DNA of 56,488 nucleotides from Bacillota bacterium (GTDB lineage: Bacteria > Bacillota > Clostridia > Acetivibrionales > DSM-1351): the NCBI GenBank assembly GCA_023416275.1, contig JAEZIB010000166.1, positions 1-56,488 of the forward strand, in the 5' to 3' direction. Below are positions 30,501-39,658 of this stretch, one piece after another. Each line of letters starts with the position of its first letter. Position 1 is the stretch's first letter. A program made the position numbers and the translations under genes. The notes beneath the pieces are model-generated. The model saw nothing but the letters and a program-made list of their open reading frames with translations. It was not told where the DNA came from and did no database searches.

Positions 30501-33500
30501 ATGGAGCAGAACTGCTTATCATCAGTAAATTCGCCGAATGCCTTAGTTATGCCGTCAATTTCAATAGGGTCTCCTAATGATGTACCAGTTCCATGTGCCT
30601 CAATATAACTAACTGTACGTGCACTTATTTTTGCATTTTTTAAGCAATCAACAATAAGCCTGCTTTGTGCTACTGGGCTTGGTACAGTATATCCATTTGT
30701 TTTCCCGCCATGATTAATTGCAGACCCTATAATTACACCATAAATATTGTCACCATCTTTAATTGCCTGTTGCATAGGTTTCAACAATACAGCACCAACA
30801 CCTTCACCTGGTACATATCCGTCTCCGCCTTCTCCAAAGCTTCTACACCTTCCGTCACTTGATCCGAACTTACTCTGGCTAATCAAGAAATATTTATTTG
30901 GATGACTAGCTATATTGACCCCTCCAACCAAAGCATAGTCACACTCTCCCATATTTATACTGTCAGCTGCAAGCTTTAGGGCAGAGAGTGAAGATGAACA
31001 CATTGAATCTACCGCCATACTTGGGCCATTAAAATTAAATACATATGAAACTCTATTTGCAACTGAAGCATAACTCGAATTAGGTTTTTTTATGAGTTCA
31101 TTTTGTGCACCATACAATTGATACTGTCCCCACATTACTCCTACAAATACACCTACCTTTGAGTTAGCCAGTTTGTGCCTAGTATATCCGCCATTCTCCA
31201 ACGTCTCCCATGCTGTTTCAAGAAATAATCTTTCCTGAGGGTCCATTAATTCTGCTTCTTTCGGAGAAATATTAAAGAATAGTGGGTCAAATTTATCAAT
31301 ATCATTGATGAATCCTCCCCATTTGGTATAAGTCTTGCCGCTTTTACTCTTATCAGGGTCGAAATATTTCCTATAGTCCCACCTGTCTTGTGGAATTTCC
31401 GTTATACAGTCTTTTCCTTGTGTCAGATTGTTCCAGAAGTCATCTAGGGATTCCGCCATTGGATACCTTCCCGAAACTCCTATTATAGCTATCTGCTTCC
31501 TTATATCAGATGCTGTCCCAATATCCTCATTTTTAATTGGTTTAAAGAACCTTACTCTGTCTTCTTTCTGTGTCTTCTTTGTTTCTATATATTTTGGTAA
31601 TGTTCTTTGTTCTTTACCAAAAAGCTTATATACCTGCGTAGTATGCTTTTTCACAAAGTAAGTTGCCAGTTCCTCTACATTTTTATACTCAAAAAATAGA
31701 GTCTTTGATAGTCCTCCAAAGCTCTTCTCAAGTTCATCTGTAAGGTTAAGCATCATTATTGAGTTAAGACCATATTCATCAAACTGCTTATCTCTCCTAA
31801 TTTTTTCAACAGGAAGCTGGGTTTCTTGTGATATAATCTGAGTCAGGAATTTTTCTATCTTTTTCTGTATTTCTCCCTCATTAATTGTATCGGTGGAGTC
31901 ATTAACATTAACATCAACATCTGCAATGTATCCTGTTTGGTTCTCAGCGTTTACCATATCTGTAATTACCGCTTTATTACCTGAAAGTACTGTTAAACAA
32001 GCATATTTTGAACTTAAAGCCATTTCAAAGGCACTAATTCCTTCCTTGCTTTCAAGCCCGACTATTCCTTTATTCTTTAGTAGCCTGTCTCTCATACTAT
32101 CAGAAAGCACCATTCCGCCATCTTCCCATAAAGGCCAATTTACCGATATAGTTCTCCCCGAGCATTCACCTTGCATTCTCTTTTTCTCGCGCAAACTTGC
32201 ATACTCATCCATAAACCTGTTTGCATAGGCATAATCACATTGACCAATATTTCCAAAAGTAGAAGTGATAGATGAAAATAGAGCAAAAAAATCAAGATTA
32301 TCACAAGCTGTTAGCTCACCAAGATTTAGTGTTCCTTGAACCTTGGGTTCTATGACTTCATCAAATTCTCTTTTTTCCTTCTTTATCAAAAATGTATCCT
32401 TTATAATCCCAGCGCAGTGGAAAATGCCTTTTATAGCTCCAAATTGATTACGGATTTTACTCAATACCGCTTGTATATCATTATAATTTGATATATCACA
32501 TTTTATATATTCAACATTCTCGTTTAGTATCTTGAGTTTCTCAAATTGTATTTTTCTGTTCCCCTCTAGTTCTGAACGACCAATTAGTACTACTTGGCAG
32601 TCTTGCTTTGAAAGAATATATCTAGCAAATACTTTACCTATTCCACCTAAGCCACCTGTAATAATATAGAGCCCTTTATAGATAACCTGTTTATCCTCAA
32701 GTGGGATAATTTCCTTCAAAACTTTTACTTTTCTAATATCTTGTTCATACCTTATTTCCTGATTCTCTGCTGTATTACACAGCTCGTTAATTAGCATAGG
32801 TACAACAGACTCTCTAGAATAATCAGAAATTTCTACTCCTTTGAAGTGGAAATTAGGATTTTCTAAAACAGCTGTTTTAGAAAATCCATTTACCCCAGCG
32901 TAGAATGGATATATATCATTAACAGCCCCTGAATACGCATATACAAGTCTTATTCCATCACTCAAACTATGAACCTTTAAGAGCGCATTTGTTAAGTAGA
33001 ACATTGAATATATTCCACACTCTAAATGTTCTTTTTGTTTCTGTAATGACCATAGGTGAAGTATATGTGTAACATTGTATCTGCTATTTTCTAATGCATT
33101 TACTAGATGTGCATAGTCTTCGTGGGTATTTCCAATTTCAAATATTCCTTCGGAAACCCGTTCGAAGTTCTGTCCCTTCTTAGCCACAACTGCCCTTCCA
33201 AATCCTAGAGATTTAGCATATTTATCATACATAGCTAAGCTTTCATCTTCTCCAAACACTAACAAATCTCCAGTATTTGTGAGATGATCCTTCGATGCTG
33301 TCTGCTCCTTCCACTCATTTGCAAAGAACATGGTTTTATTTTTTTCTTCCCCTTCAGCCTCCATAGAAACTTTCTTCTTACTGATTGCTTTTGCGGTAAA
33401 GTCTTTAATTGTTATTAATAGTTCGTTTTCTTCATTTAAAATATCAATATCAGCCTTAACAATCTCCGCACTCTCTCTGTCGTGTATTCTTATATGTGAA

Positions 33501-36500
33501 TAGCAGGAGCTTTTTAGAGGTTTATGAATTTCTATGCGGTCAATCAAGAATGGCAGATATGTTTCATTTAAAGCGGAGACAGAATCAAACCCTGCTACTG
33601 TATGTAGTGCACCATCCAGCAACTGTGGAACAAGCGTACATTGAGACTGTAACCCCTGTAATGATAATGGTGCTTCTATATAAGCTAAAAGTTCATTCTC
33701 ATTATAAAATATTTTTCTAACAACCCTGTATGTTTCCTCATACTTTATTCCGTTCTCATTAAAGTACCTATATAACTCAGTATCTTTTTTTATTCCTGTA
33801 CAAATTTCTTTCAGCCTATCAATATCATAAACTTCTCCTCTTACAGGACTGCTTTCAAGCTCCATTACACCTTCACATACCGAAGTTTCTTCTTCCTCAC
33901 CCGTATGTATTAAAAATTCCAAAGCATCATTCTGAGGAAAAAGCTTTATATAAACCTTTTTTGTGTCTTTGTCAAATATAACTGGTTTTTTCCATACAAT
34001 GGACCGTATGACTTTTATATCTCTCTCACAGGATATCTTTCCTGCAGTCAGCGCCATTTCTAAAAGAACTACACCCGGTAATACTGGAACATCATTTATT
34101 ACATGGTCTTTTATAAAAGCATCATTCTTATTGAATACAGTGTAAAATTTCTGTTCATGTATTGTAGATACATTTTCATCTATAAATGGGTGAAGTTTCT
34201 TTATTATGTTATTTTTACTTCTGTCTTCTGAAATCCAGTAATGTTCCCTCTCAAATGGATAGACTGGCATGGAAATACGGTTACAAATATTATCTTTATT
34301 AAAGGCATCCCAATCTATATTAATATTCTGGGTATAAAGCTTAGCAATTCTGATTAAAGTCTCTTTATATTTGTTCTTATCAGAGTACTTAATACTTAAT
34401 CTAGACATTAGTTGTTCTACTTCTAAATTATCTTCTATCTTTTGTGTATTTTCATTAAACTCGTTAATAATCGAAATATCTTCTGTTAGCAATAATTTCA
34501 ATTTGTCCATTAGCTGGCTCTTGTTTTCTACTACATAAGCAATTCTAAATTCAAAATGACTTCTCCCCTTCTGGAGAGTGTACGCAATATCCTCAAGTGC
34601 ATATTTTTTTCCCTCTTCAGCTAACCATTCTGCCAAGTCTTTGACTTTTCTTATTAAAGCCTTTCTCGTCTTGGCAGATATAGGTATCAAGTGATATGGA
34701 CTCAAATTGCTTTTCATTCTATTTACATTTGGAAATTCCTTTAGTACAACATGGCAATTAGTTCCGCTATATCCAAATGAGCTAACGGCTCCTATTTTTT
34801 CATCAGATATATTCCATTCCTTCAAAGAAGTATTTACGTACAACGGTGTATCATTGAAATTAATATGTTGGTTTGGAGTATCAAAATTCAGTGATGGGGG
34901 TATCATACTGTTTTTCATAGACAACAGAACTTTAATCAATCCCACCACACCAGCACTTGCTACAGTATGACCTATATTTGTTTTTACAGATCCGATAGCA
35001 CAAAACTTCTTTTTATTAGTTTTGCTGCCCAATGCTTCAGTAAGTGCGTTAAACTCAATAGGGTCTCCAAGCTTTGTGCCTGTCCCATGTGTTTCTATAT
35101 AGGAAATATCTTCAGTATTTATTCTGTTCTTTTCATATATGGATTTTATTAAGCTAACCTGGGCAGCAGCACTTGGGGCTGTTATTCCATTGGTTTTTCC
35201 ATCTTGATTTATTCCAGAACCTATTATAACCCCTTGGATATTATCCCTATCCTCTATGGCTTTATCCAATCTTTTTAATATAATAATTCCAACACTCTCA
35301 CCTGGTACAAATCCATTTGCATTATTATCAAATGTCTTACAACGTCCATCAATCGAAAGCATATTCATTTTTGATGAATTTATATACAGTGCAGGTGAAG
35401 ACATGAGATGAACACCACCAGTAATGGCCATGTCACATTCACCAGCCAATATGCTACTAGCAGCAACATGTATTGCTACCAAAGATGAAGAACAAGCAGT
35501 ATCAATTGAGATGCAAGGACCTCTTAAATTAAGGTAGTATGATATACGCGATGCAAGAATTGCAGTGTCACATCCCATAACAGCAAATGGGTCTGAGGTA
35601 TTATTTCTTTCACGTATTAAGTTAATATAGTCCCCTTGTTTCGCTCCAATAAACACTCCGACTGATTTTCCGTCCAAATCGGTATTGCTATACCCTGCAT
35701 CTTCTAAAGATTTCCAACATTCTTCAATGCATAAGCGTTGCTGAGGGTCCATAAATTCACTCTCACGAGGTGATATATTAAAAAAATCGGGATCAAATAA
35801 ATCTATTCCTTCTACGAATCCACCCCACTTACTTACTGATTTTAATGGTTTTTTATTATCAGGATCATAAAATGTATTAATATCCCAGCGATCAGATGGA
35901 ATTTCAGTAATAGATGCAACCCCTGAAGCCAGATTGCTCCAAAATTCATTTACATCTTTTGCTCCTGGGAACCTCCCTGAAATACCAATGATGGCAACCA
36001 TGTTCCTGTTCTTATCATCTACCGAATCACTGAAATTCTCGCATTGACTGGCCAATGTTTCAAGCTTGAAATTTAACAACGGAAGACTGTCTTTATCCAC
36101 AAATATACTATTTTTGATGTTCTCTACATTCTCATTTATTAAATTTTCTTTTGCCAAAAATACCTCAAGGTCTTCTATACTTGAATTATCATATAAATCA
36201 GATACTTCAAGCTTTATATTTAATGAATTATTAATCTTGTTTAGGAAATCTACAATTGTCATTGAGTCAAATCCTAAAGCATAGAATTTTTTATGTATTT
36301 CTATATCACTCTTATTTACTCCGAGAGTCTCTGATGCAATCTCAATTAATTGCTCTTTTATGCTTCCTGTATCACCTGCTGTTATTCTGGTCGGTCTCTC
36401 TATTTCAGCCTGAAGTGAAATGCTCTCTGGCTTTTGCATATTGACAGTTGGTTTAATTTTTTTACCCTGAACCAAAAATACCTCAAGGTCTTCTATACTT

Positions 36501-39484
36501 GAATTATCATATAAATCAGATACTTCAAGCTTCACGTTCAATGAATTATTAATCTTGTTTAGGAAATCTACAATTGTCATTGAGTCAAATCCTAAAGCAT
36601 AGAATTTTTTGTGTATTTCTATATCACCCTTGTTTACTCCGAGAGTCTCTGATGCAATTTCAATTAATTGCTCTCTTATGCTTCCTGTATCACCTGCTGT
36701 TATTCTGGTCGGTCTCTCTATTTCAGCCTGAAGTGAAATGCTCTCTGTCTTTTGCATATTGACAGCTGGTTTAATTTTTTTACCCTGAACCAAAAATGTC
36801 ACAAGGTCTTCTATACTTGAATTATCATATAAATCAGATACTTCAAGCTTTACGTTTAATGAGTTATTAATCTTGTTTAGGAAATCTACAATTGTCATTG
36901 AGTCAAATCCTAAAGCATAGAATTTTTTGTGTATTTCTATATCACCCTTGTTTACTCCAAGAGTCTCTGATGCAATCTCACATAATCTCACCATAATATC
37001 TTCAATACTTGTCAGTATGCTTTTTGAGTCTTTCTCATCGGACAGCATAGAATTACTTTGTTCTATATCATTTATAAGGTCTTTAATATCAGATTTTGCT
37101 AATCTCTGGCAGTCTACTTTCCCATTGGGGGTACGTGGAAGAACCCTTAGTTCAATAAAAGAAGAAGGTATCATGTACTCTGGCAATTTTTTTTTCAATA
37201 AATCCTCTATTTTTTCTACTGATATATCTATATTGTTATAAAATACAACGAACGCTAATAATCGTTTCGAACCTGTGCTTAGTTTTTTAGCAATAACTGC
37301 ATTTTCTCTTACCCCATCAATTTCTGAAATCACCTTTTCAACAGCAGACAACTCAATTCGTATACCACGAATTTTTACTTGATTATCTCTTCTTCCTAGT
37401 GGTTGGATTGTTCCATCAGACAAATATCTTGCCATATCACCAATTTTATAAAGGAACTCCCCTTGTTCAAAAGGGTCAGGTATGAATTTATTTCTATTCT
37501 CTTCTGGAAGTTTTATGTATTCTACTGCTAAAGATATCCCTCCTATATATAAATCACCCGGTACTCCAATGGGGCATAGGCATAAATTTTTATCAAATAC
37601 ATAAGTCTTTACATTTGCTATAGGCCTATACCACGGCATTGATTTTGAAGCTTTAGTATAATTTGAATTATCAAACTGCAGGATTCCATTTACTTCAGTT
37701 GCTCCATAATCTGCTACTAACAGTGCATTCGGAAACTTTTTAGTAAATAATTTAAAAAACTCAGGCGTTATAGGTTCTCCAACCATAATCAACACTCTGA
37801 TGCTTGAAAGCAGATTTATGTCTTCTGTAGAATCAAACATTCTTTTCATTACAGAAGGAATCATAATTAAATAGCTGATATTGTGTTTGGCTATAGCTCT
37901 AATTAATTTCGCAGGGTCTTTAACAATCGAATCTGAAAGTATAACTGTAGATACCCCTCCCAATAAACCTCCAAGAAACTCCCACATTGATGGCATATAA
38001 TTCATACTGGTACGCTGACAAACGCAGTCATTTTCTCTAAATGGATATGTTTTCCATATATGGTTGAAGTAATTTATCAACTGGTGCTGTCTGTGCTTAA
38101 CTCCTTTTGGTTTTCCAGTTGAACCAGAGGTATACATTATTAACCCTGAACTATCAAGATTGCTTCTATTTTCTGATAACTGTTTATGGAAGTCGTTGCT
38201 AGTATTGTTATCCAGTTTAATTGAATCAAGAATCTTTACCTTAACTTTTTTGTCAGGAAGATCAGGTAGATATTTTTCAAGGCTCAATATCAAAGAGATC
38301 CCTGCATCATCAATTATATATTTTATATGCTCTGCAGGGTATGTAGTATCAAGAGGCACGTATATATTACCCGACTTTAATATAGCAAGAATAGATATTG
38401 TAGTATAAACTGTTCTTTTTCCATACACACCAATTGCACCAAGGTTCATGTTAGTTTTCTCGATTTCGCTTGCCACAAAATCAACAGCATTGAATAATTG
38501 CATGTATGACAATTTTATGACATTCCCATCATCATCTTCGTGTACTATTGAAGTAGAAAATGGAGTCTCCTTTACCTTTTTTTCAAAAAGATCATAAAGA
38601 GAATGCTCAAATGAGAAATCGCCCTGATATCCGCTACTACTTCTTCTTAAAAATTCTTCCTCCACATTATCAATTATCCAAATCTTGTCAATATTTAATT
38701 CAGAATTTTTTATCAAGTTTTCTAAAAAGCTTTTAAAGTGCCTTAACACTAGCTCTATAACCCCAGGGCTAGTGAGTATCGGTAAATACTTTATACCACA
38801 AATCAGTTCATTATCTTCTTCTTTAACACTGAAAACCACATCAGGTAACGCATTCTCGGGTGCTTTTACATTAGTATTCTTAAAGCTAATTAAAAATTTA
38901 ACGCTTTCATTATGTTGACTTGTATTTTTTACAATATGTTCCATAATGGTGGTAATACATTCTTTGCTCGCATCAAAATCCTCAAGCCAAATAATATCAT
39001 TCTTACTCTGTATACCCATAGAAATATCATCATCTTCACAGTAAATCGTAAAGAAAGCAATCAATGATGAAATAAGAACGGTCTGCGAGCTATAGCCATT
39101 CGTCTTACAGAATGACTTTAAGTTTTGCCAGCTTTCTTCTAAAAGAAAAAACAAGCGAAAAGACTCTTTTAATAAGAACTCATTATCCACTTCATCAAAT
39201 GGTAGTTTAAATATCAACGGCACATTATTAGATAGTAACTGTCTGTATTCATCTTTTTCAAAATTATTTTCAAAAAAATTTTTAATAATGTTTTTATAAG
39301 AAGTCTCAATTGATGACAACTTTAGTAAATCAATGATTTTATTTAATTGCTCAGTATTTCTATTAAAACTATCATCCAAATCTGCACTTGGAGTATTTAA
39401 TACTGTACTATATACAAAAGAACACTCACTTTTTACAAAATGAATGCCATGAGAATCCATAAAATCAAGTTCGGATTGAATCAT
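24491..39484 (-). CDS. Giant trans-AT PKS/NRPS loading and extension protein: C-remnant-A-ACP x3-KS-DH-KR-ACP-KS-DH-KR-ACP-KS0-ACP
   Basis: About 4997 aa. The ATG at 39484 follows AAGGAGG by 6 bases, which argues against the GTG at 39502. Order: residues 1-275 match only the C-terminal half of a condensation domain, with no HHxxxDG; A domain about 295-795 with YTSGSTGKPKG, but Asp235 of the binding pocket is Met (NYMPSMWEF); three near-identical ACPs with Ser at 862, 968 and 1074; KS1 (Cys 1331, DTACSSS, HGTGT, NIGH); DH (DHVINDVPVLP); KR (GGLGGIG near 2275); ACP (GLNS near 2574); KS2 (DSMCSSS, HGTGT); a pseudo-ACP (about 3145-3217) without the phosphopantetheine Ser; DH; KR (GGAGGLG); ACP (GADS near 4170); KS3 with an intact Cys but HGTGT changed to ASNGL, so non-elongating; ACP (GMDS near 4890); and a C-terminal docking helix with EEGKLTPDEAADL. 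It probably starts the chain and passes a dienoyl intermediate to the Gly module of the next protein. No AT domain is present. Confidence 0.95.
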   Translation of the reverse strand: MIQSELDFMDSHGIHFVKSECSFVYSTVLNTPSADLDDSFNRNTEQLNKIIDLLKLSSIETSYKNIIKNFFENNFEKDEYRQLLSNNVPLIFKLPFDEVDNEFLLKESFRLFFLLEESWQNLKSFCKTNGYSSQTVLISSLIAFFTIYCEDDDISMGIQSKNDIIWLEDFDASKECITTIMEHIVKNTSQHNESVKFLISFKNTNVKAPENALPDVVFSVKEEDNELICGIKYLPILTSPGVIELVLRHFKSFLENLIKNSELNIDKIWIIDNVEEEFLRRSSSGYQGDFSFEHSLYDLFEKKVKETPFSTSIVHEDDDGNVIKLSYMQLFNAVDFVASEIEKTNMNLGAIGVYGKRTVYTTISILAILKSGNIYVPLDTTYPAEHIKYIIDDAGISLILSLEKYLPDLPDKKVKVKILDSIKLDNNTSNDFHKQLSENRSNLDSSGLIMYTSGSTGKPKGVKHRQHQLINYFNHIWKTYPFRENDCVCQRTSMNYMPSMWEFLGGLLGGVSTVILSDSIVKDPAKLIRAIAKHNISYLIMIPSVMKRMFDSTEDINLLSSIRVLIMVGEPITPEFFKLFTKKFPNALLVADYGATEVNGILQFDNSNYTKASKSMPWYRPIANVKTYVFDKNLCLCPIGVPGDLYIGGISLAVEYIKLPEENRNKFIPDPFEQGEFLYKIGDMARYLSDGTIQPLGRRDNQVKIRGIRIELSAVEKVISEIDGVRENAVIAKKLSTGSKRLLAFVVFYNNIDISVEKIEDLLKKKLPEYMIPSSFIELRVLPRTPNGKVDCQRLAKSDIKDLINDIEQSNSMLSDEKDSKSILTSIEDIMVRLCEIASETLGVNKGDIEIHKKFYALGFDSMTIVDFLNKINNSLNVKLEVSDLYDNSSIEDLVTFLVQGKKIKPAVNMQKTESISLQAEIERPTRITAGDTGSIREQLIEIASETLGVNKGDIEIHKKFYALGFDSMTIVDFLNKINNSLNVKLEVSDLYDNSSIEDLEVFLVQGKKIKPTVNMQKPESISLQAEIERPTRITAGDTGSIKEQLIEIASETLGVNKSDIEIHKKFYALGFDSMTIVDFLNKINNSLNIKLEVSDLYDNSSIEDLEVFLAKENLINENVENIKNSIFVDKDSLPLLNFKLETLASQCENFSDSVDDKNRNMVAIIGISGRFPGAKDVNEFWSNLASGVASITEIPSDRWDINTFYDPDNKKPLKSVSKWGGFVEGIDLFDPDFFNISPRESEFMDPQQRLCIEECWKSLEDAGYSNTDLDGKSVGVFIGAKQGDYINLIRERNNTSDPFAVMGCDTAILASRISYYLNLRGPCISIDTACSSSLVAIHVAASSILAGECDMAITGGVHLMSSPALYINSSKMNMLSIDGRCKTFDNNANGFVPGESVGIIILKRLDKAIEDRDNIQGVIIGSGINQDGKTNGITAPSAAAQVSLIKSIYEKNRINTEDISYIETHGTGTKLGDPIEFNALTEALGSKTNKKKFCAIGSVKTNIGHTVASAGVVGLIKVLLSMKNSMIPPSLNFDTPNQHINFNDTPLYVNTSLKEWNISDEKIGAVSSFGYSGTNCHVVLKEFPNVNRMKSNLSPYHLIPISAKTRKALIRKVKDLAEWLAEEGKKYALEDIAYTLQKGRSHFEFRIAYVVENKSQLMDKLKLLLTEDISIINEFNENTQKIEDNLEVEQLMSRLSIKYSDKNKYKETLIRIAKLYTQNINIDWDAFNKDNICNRISMPVYPFEREHYWISEDRSKNNIIKKLHPFIDENVSTIHEQKFYTVFNKNDAFIKDHVINDVPVLPGVVLLEMALTAGKISCERDIKVIRSIVWKKPVIFDKDTKKVYIKLFPQNDALEFLIHTGEEEETSVCEGVMELESSPVRGEVYDIDRLKEICTGIKKDTELYRYFNENGIKYEETYRVVRKIFYNENELLAYIEAPLSLQGLQSQCTLVPQLLDGALHTVAGFDSVSALNETYLPFLIDRIEIHKPLKSSCYSHIRIHDRESAEIVKADIDILNEENELLITIKDFTAKAISKKKVSMEAEGEEKNKTMFFANEWKEQTASKDHLTNTGDLLVFGEDESLAMYDKYAKSLGFGRAVVAKKGQNFERVSEGIFEIGNTHEDYAHLVNALENSRYNVTHILHLWSLQKQKEHLECGIYSMFYLTNALLKVHSLSDGIRLVYAYSGAVNDIYPFYAGVNGFSKTAVLENPNFHFKGVEISDYSRESVVPMLINELCNTAENQEIRYEQDIRKVKVLKEIIPLEDKQVIYKGLYIITGGLGGIGKVFARYILSKQDCQVVLIGRSELEGNRKIQFEKLKILNENVEYIKCDISNYNDIQAVLSKIRNQFGAIKGIFHCAGIIKDTFLIKKEKREFDEVIEPKVQGTLNLGELTACDNLDFFALFSSITSTFGNIGQCDYAYANRFMDEYASLREKKRMQGECSGRTISVNWPLWEDGGMVLSDSMRDRLLKNKGIVGLESKEGISAFEMALSSKYACLTVLSGNKAVITDMVNAENQTGYIADVDVNVNDSTDTINEGEIQKKIEKFLTQIISQETQLPVEKIRRDKQFDEYGLNSIMMLNLTDELEKSFGGLSKTLFFEYKNVEELATYFVKKHTTQVYKLFGKEQRTLPKYIETKKTQKEDRVRFFKPIKNEDIGTASDIRKQIAIIGVSGRYPMAESLDDFWNNLTQGKDCITEIPQDRWDYRKYFDPDKSKSGKTYTKWGGFINDIDKFDPLFFNISPKEAELMDPQERLFLETAWETLENGGYTRHKLANSKVGVFVGVMWGQYQLYGAQNELIKKPNSSYASVANRVSYVFNFNGPSMAVDSMCSSSLSALKLAADSINMGECDYALVGGVNIASHPNKYFLISQSKFGSSDGRCRSFGEGGDGYVPGEGVGAVLLKPMQQAIKDGDNIYGVIIGSAINHGGKTNGYTVPSPVAQSRLIVDCLKNAKISARTVSYIEAHGTGTSLGDPIEIDGITKAFGEFTDDKQFCSIGSLKSNIGHLESAAGIASLTKVLLQMRYKLLVPSIHSDKLNPHIDFGNSPVYVQNKLEEWKKPVLLEDGVEKTYLRRAEISSFGAGGSNASVIIEEYNKPLSSNKSTGNNIIVLSAKSEDTLKAYAYKLKEFLEKRTLFTSACTNNNQEINELSEEDFLSAFSSFIQIERESIEKDDPISSYLINANDFMCFLSHLNEKFGTMVSMQQITYDLTIKDLYQIVLKNKTTQIKSIGEVKLVPRIEAEDLSLADIAYTLQTGREPMEERLAIIAGDIEELINKLNCYINNIESEDTFTGSNYNSQNNIFEYFEEDVETDNLLKNWFMRGKFRNIAKLWVTGLDIDWEMLYDSNAFSIVSLPTYPFSKERYWITEECLKKEKTQSLHPLLDSNTSTLYEQCYQKLFSQDEFCIKDHVVDNRILVPGALVIEMARAAGVFANSGERVRKIKNLIWLNPIELKDGSKEAKISLYQQEAAVEFEVVTEQSGETVHAKGLLEYGNQETIDESLNIEKIKSRCTDYMGKQKFYECFSKKGISYGDGYKTVQELWYSPNESLSYISLNNYDTVDQNLVLHPILLDGVLQSVLGLQLASNETRIPFSIDEIHIKDFLPENCFVHSVLKDGKYNLTVTDLAGKVLLIINGFALREFNQKEIHLGNDMLYFNDYLSNEELSVNAQNISGYILAFDNDEETFLGLSEYVSKNHRDCYIIRVKCDKSFSKTDTYYKINPDNKEDYIRLLTSIDQNGINLSYVVYFWNSFGLDTNLPSTNLYKETSHRLLYLVQALQARKLKNRVKVLLSFAGVERGIISAAANAFLKSAFLESQTYQYKTLLLENMDYSVLINELFAIDEEVEEIAYISGKRMKRKFEETVLEVVQLKDEEISDGVYIITGGAGGLGLIFANYLAEKGKCSIILVGRSEIQKQEIKGLVKPESVEYIKTDITNRDEVEMLYKRVKEKYGKIDGIVHSAGVIRDSLVANKNVSDMDQVLAPKLDGLVYLDEITKDEHLKFFVVFSSIAAVLGSRGQADYAFANRFMDMYVDMRNDMVKDERRYGQTFSINWPLWEEGGMGVTAEIKQMMEENTGFSTLSTKHGLITFDNILKSGLSRISVVEGNIEKIRQLVMPSEVDFEIVETEIEIDSGNGQDTLAEKIVDCLKDIVCKVTKVPVIRIREKDSFEHYGADSVMLIAMGNELAKLVGMKAQSAFIEYQNIKDLSMYLITNYKQEMIKALGVTKETDTPHYSMASKMVKRTISREVKNLSSQVPSKVSAKDIAVIGISGRYPMAKDLNEFWNNLIEGRNCITEIPPERWDYSLFYDSDKEKEGKMCSKWGGFIQDVDKFDPLFFNISPSEAENIDPQERIMLETTWQALEESGYSMKRLHELQQEGHNIGVFIGSMYQQYPWVAEDMAQGAILSGNSYWSIANRVSYFLGIHGPSIAVDTACSSSLSALHLAMNSLKNGECSIAIVGGVNLSLHPYKYLGLSRAKLLGSSAKSLSLSNGDGYVPGEGVGVVILKALDEAERDRDRINCVLKASVMNHSGRTNAFKVPSVEAQRDLVLELISRANIDCETIGYYETASNGLALGDATEIEALKQAYAKLTSKKQICKIGSVKSNIGHLEAASGMSQLAKVILQLQNKTLVPSINSEVINTRIDLDDSPFQIQRNVSEWKKPNNKDEIPLRAAINSIGAGGTNVAIIVEEYIESNKPNVTNPDGCVILMMSARTQERLHVVAQNIKEYLENMNEISLYDIAYTLSRREAMEERLAIVKNSRQECLVALENYLIRKDEESGVYSGSVETEGLYDKVIDSTQLDYIARLWIKGYDLNLSDLYRGKDCKLVSLPLYPFEKESYWLDDGKDYEEIQIESGNDKNSVLNELRHLVSTILKVSDDRIKYDVTFDKYGMDSLTASNMVNKLSEKYGIRITLQNLFEHYSINKLNSFIMKFEGKKQNEPYNRSANYSTDIKKGTEDAKYYLENFILSCLEEGKLTPDEAADLKEINLNFVERGEGSVR
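36157..36985 (-). repeat. 318-bp tandem repeat encoding three near-identical ACP domains
   Basis: The same sequence returns at an exact 318-base (106-codon) period starting near 36157, 36475 and 36793. The third copy fades near 36985. Each copy encodes one ACP with the motif GFDSM plus a 30-residue linker. Nucleotide identity is very high: only scattered single-base differences are visible, including in the linkers, so the triplication is recent or kept uniform by gene conversion. Tandem ACPs in PKS lines usually raise flux through a step. Confidence 0.95.
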
Positions 39485-39658
39485 TAACTTCCTCCTTACC
39501 ACAAATTTAAAGCATGAACACTAGTCTGTCTACTTTAAAATCATGCTTATTATTGTTTGAATATATAATAGAATTTTTATATGAGACAAAATCTATTTTA
39601 GTCTTGGTCTAATTTACAATCTAAAACCGTTAACCTTTTCTATTTATAAATTACTGTT

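Noticed and set aside
4362..36762. The many plus-strand open frames of 60-140 aa opposite the PKS/NRPS genes
   Set aside because: They are antisense shadows of the giant minus-strand genes, without ribosome sites or family motifs.
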